Shown here: piece by piece, positions 62,681-64,000 of the stretch
How positions within the stretch are numbered: the stretch's first letter is position 1
How the letters are laid out: every line of letters starts with the position of its first letter
NCBI RefSeq assembly: GCF_003096715.1
Contig: NZ_QEOL01000003.1
Coordinates: 186,001-250,000 of the forward strand
Source: Paraburkholderia silvatlantica
GTDB lineage: Bacteria; Pseudomonadota; Gammaproteobacteria; Burkholderiales; Burkholderiaceae
Direction of reading: 5' to 3'
DNA length: 64,000 nt
Position numbers and translations under genes: made by a program
The notes under the pieces: generated by a model
The model's input: only the letters and a program-made list of their open reading frames with translations
What the model was told of the DNA's origin: nothing
The model's database searches: none

Positions 62681-62974
62681 CTACGCGACGAGTCCGTTAT
62701 TCTTGCCGTTCTGGCCCACGCTCACGGTCACGTTCGAGTTCGATGCCGAATTGGTCACGTCAAGCGTCTGGTACTGATTGACGACCTGATTCGCGTAGAA
62801 CGTGTTGTTGGTCTGGTAGAGGTTGATGACGGGGCCGAGCGGCGAAGGCTGCGCGGGCTCGTAAGGCTGTATCCAGCCGAATACCCACGGCGCGCCCGCG
62901 CCCCGGATGAACGACATGGCCTTGCGGTCGAGATCGCATTGCAGGTGAAGGTCGGTGATGGCGAGCGAGGTCAT
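62681..62974 (-). CDS. Secreted peptide precursor 2 (double-glycine-type leader)
   Basis: A 97-residue precursor. The 26-residue leader MTSLAITDLHLQCDL plus DRKAMSFIRGA matches that of peptide 1 in length and pattern: Leu -12, Met -7, Ile -4, Gly -2 and Ala at -1. The mature part (about residues 27-97) starts GAPWVFGWIQ, has a Pro-rich segment (PYEPAQPSPLGP) and then an Asn/Gln/Val/Thr-rich C-terminal half (YANQVVNQYQTLDVTNSAS) suggestive of beta structure or amyloid-like assembly. No Cys in the mature part. A good GGAG site lies 8 bases before the ATG. It is upstream of the PP2C gene in one transcript. Confidence 0.83.
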   Translation of the reverse strand: MTSLAITDLHLQCDLDRKAMSFIRGAGAPWVFGWIQPYEPAQPSPLGPVINLYQTNNTFYANQVVNQYQTLDVTNSASNSNVTVSVGQNGKNNGLVA

Positions 62975-63028
62975 GACAGGTCTCCGTCAAGATGATGGCC
63001 GCGGGCGCGCGGCGTTCCGACCACATCT

Positions 63029-63044
63029 TGCAAGCAGCATGCCA
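63029..63044 (-). promoter_or_regulatory. Sigma-54 promoter of the peptide 2-PP2C operon
   Basis: Read on the minus strand: TGGCATG-CTGC-TTGCA, matching the consensus TGGCAYG-N4-TTGCA in every defined position, with GG and GC 10 bases apart. Start of transcription near 63018, about 44 bases before the peptide 2 ATG. Confidence 0.85.
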
Positions 63045-63365
63045 TTTTTCGGCGAATCGCGGCGCTCGCGCGCCATAGCCCCGTGAGGCTTGTCCCACTG
63101 ACGTCGCACTCGCGCAGCGCCTTGTGCGAGTACCGGGCCGCGCGGGGACGCGGCGCCGTGGTCGTGCACTCGCCAACACGTTGGGTGCCCGTCGTCATCA
63201 GGACTCCGACACACACGCAATCCCGCTTCGTGAGCCGGTTTGGCAGCGAACCGATGGTTCGGCACCGACACAATCGAAGCGTTCGAGTTGGTGCCCCGCC
63301 GACACACGCGCTCCTCCGGCACGCAAGTTCTCACGCCAAGCCTTATACCGCCGCGATCGGCAGCC

Positions 63366-63381
63366 TGGCATGTCTGATGCA
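63366..63381 (+). promoter_or_regulatory. Sigma-54 promoter of the LRAT-domain gene
   Basis: TGGCATG-TCTG-ATGCA, with GG (63367-63368) and GC (63379-63380) separated by 10 bases and only one mismatch (A for T) to the consensus. Transcription would start near 63393, about 57 bases before the ATG at 63450. Confidence 0.75.
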
Positions 63382-63449
63382 GGGTAGTTGGCAACCGGCA
63401 AACCGTTAGGCAGCGCGGGAAGCCGGCAACCAGCCAGACGGATGCAGCC

Positions 63450-63917
63450 ATGAGCCCCGACCTCCAACCGACGATGCAAACAGACGAACCGCCGCTCGGT
63501 GCGCATCTCGTGTCGCGTCGCGCGGGCTACAGCCATCACGGTATCTACGTAGGCGGTGGGCGCGTCGTCCACTACGCCGGTTTGTGCGTGTCGCTGCATC
63601 GCGGTCCGATCGAAGAGGTCACGCTCGAACGTTTCGCGGCCGGCTACGAAGTCGCTGTCGTCGCGCATCCGTGCGCGGCCTTCGTGGGCCGCGAAGCCGT
63701 GGCGCGTGCGCGCTCGCGTCTCGGCGAAGACCGCTACCGCCTGCTCAGCAACAACTGCGAACACTTCTGCACCTGGTGCGTGGACGGCAAGGGCCGCAGC
63801 GACCAGGTCCGCACGTGCATTGCCCACCCGCTGGCCGGCTTGCGCGTGGTGCGCGCGCTGGTTCACGCGCGGCGCATGCAGGCCAGCCGCGACGCGTACG
63901 CCGCTCAGGCAGTGTGA
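63450..63917 (+). CDS. LRAT/NlpC-P60-like domain protein
   Basis: A 155-residue protein of the LRAT (lecithin retinol acyltransferase)/NlpC-P60 fold. The catalytic His is in YSHHGIYVGGGRVVHYAG and the Cys in LLSNNCEHFCTWC, the typical HxxIY/NCEHF pair. Such proteins act as acyltransferases, thioesterases or peptidases. There is no signal peptide; the C-terminal 45 residues are helical and basic. The sigma-54 promoter upstream links it to the peptide system. It might modify or process the peptides or give immunity; none of this is shown. Confidence 0.82.
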   Translation: MSPDLQPTMQTDEPPLGAHLVSRRAGYSHHGIYVGGGRVVHYAGLCVSLHRGPIEEVTLERFAAGYEVAVVAHPCAAFVGREAVARARSRLGEDRYRLLSNNCEHFCTWCVDGKGRSDQVRTCIAHPLAGLRVVRALVHARRMQASRDAYAAQAV

Positions 63918-63973
63918 ACGCCGTTTCCAGTCGAGACCCTGGACACGCATTGCCACCCGCATCGGAGACCATC

Positions 63974-64000
63974 ATGAATTCCGCCGAAACCTCGTTGCGC
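63974..64000 (+). CDS. Possible start of the next gene (cut by window end)
   Basis: An ATG followed by nine open codons (MNSAETSLR) after a fair GGAGACC ribosome binding site, 57 bases after the LRAT gene. Too short to identify; it may be another gene of the secretion cluster. Confidence 0.3.

Larger units (their letters stand above)
62975..63449. other. Divergent control region of peptide 2 and LRAT genes
   Basis: A 475-base region without a supported gene, carrying two outward-facing sigma-54 elements (63029-63044 on the minus strand and 63366-63381 on the plus strand). Between them CCGACACA occurs at least three times (about 63210, 63275 and 63298), and GTTGG-containing segments occur at 63179 and 63284; these are candidates for activator sites. 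Confidence 0.6.

Overview
The window is high-GC, densely coded DNA that looks like a chromosome of Burkholderia sensu lato (Paraburkholderia or a close relative). That placement is an inference from codon and GC style, a hopanoid hpnJ gene, EmrAB/OprM-type pumps, a PaoABC-type aldehyde oxidoreductase, and many typical small exported proteins. No rRNA, tRNA, CRISPR array, prophage or intact insertion sequence was seen.

Layout. 1-13.5 kb: the end of a ROK sugar kinase, a Gly/Tyr/His-rich exported protein, paoABC, a CHAD protein, an EmrA-EmrB-outer membrane drug pump operon and a PoxB-like thiamine-diphosphate enzyme. 5.7-19.2 kb also holds a striking set of broken genes: a truncated cation diffusion facilitator, a GH15 glucoamylase-like gene with a nonsense codon and an internal deletion, a terminal oxidase operon collapsed by deletion (start of coxB joined to the end of a fused coxA/III gene), a cytochrome c chimera lacking its first heme site, and the tail of a GMC oxidoreductase. 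19.3-25.5 kb: a stand-alone CheB, a 1359-residue CheB-CheR-PAS-histidine kinase-receiver hybrid, and a serine-recombinase-like protein that has lost its catalytic residues. 25.7-35.7 kb: hpnJ, small proteins, and a compact sufBCDSU-sufT-Rieske iron-sulfur assembly operon followed by an SDR. 36-43 kb: an acid phosphatase-like phosphoesterase, an MHS transporter, an ABC exporter, an ECF sigma factor with a small membrane protein, and a YcgR-like PilZ protein. 43-48.3 kb: a periplasmic molybdenum hydroxylase with its own 2Fe-2S subunit and cytochrome c.

The most interesting part is 48.3-63.9 kb. It encodes what looks like a complete, sigma-54-controlled peptide secretion system: two short precursor peptides (89 and 97 residues) with matching 26-residue double-glycine-type leaders; an ABC transporter with two cyclic-nucleotide-binding domains, an intact C39 leader peptidase, a membrane domain and an ATPase; an HlyD adaptor; a TolC/NodT outer membrane lipoprotein; a cytoplasmic parvulin; a membrane protein with two FHA domains; a sigma-54 activator without a receiver domain; a PP2C phosphatase; and an LRAT/NlpC-like protein. 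Good -24/-12 elements (GG-N10-GC in TGGCAYG context) precede both peptide genes and the LRAT gene, and the activator is encoded at the end of the exporter operon. Two DUF4399 paralogs and an SUMF1-fold protein lie just upstream and may belong to it. I know of no published name for this exact combination.
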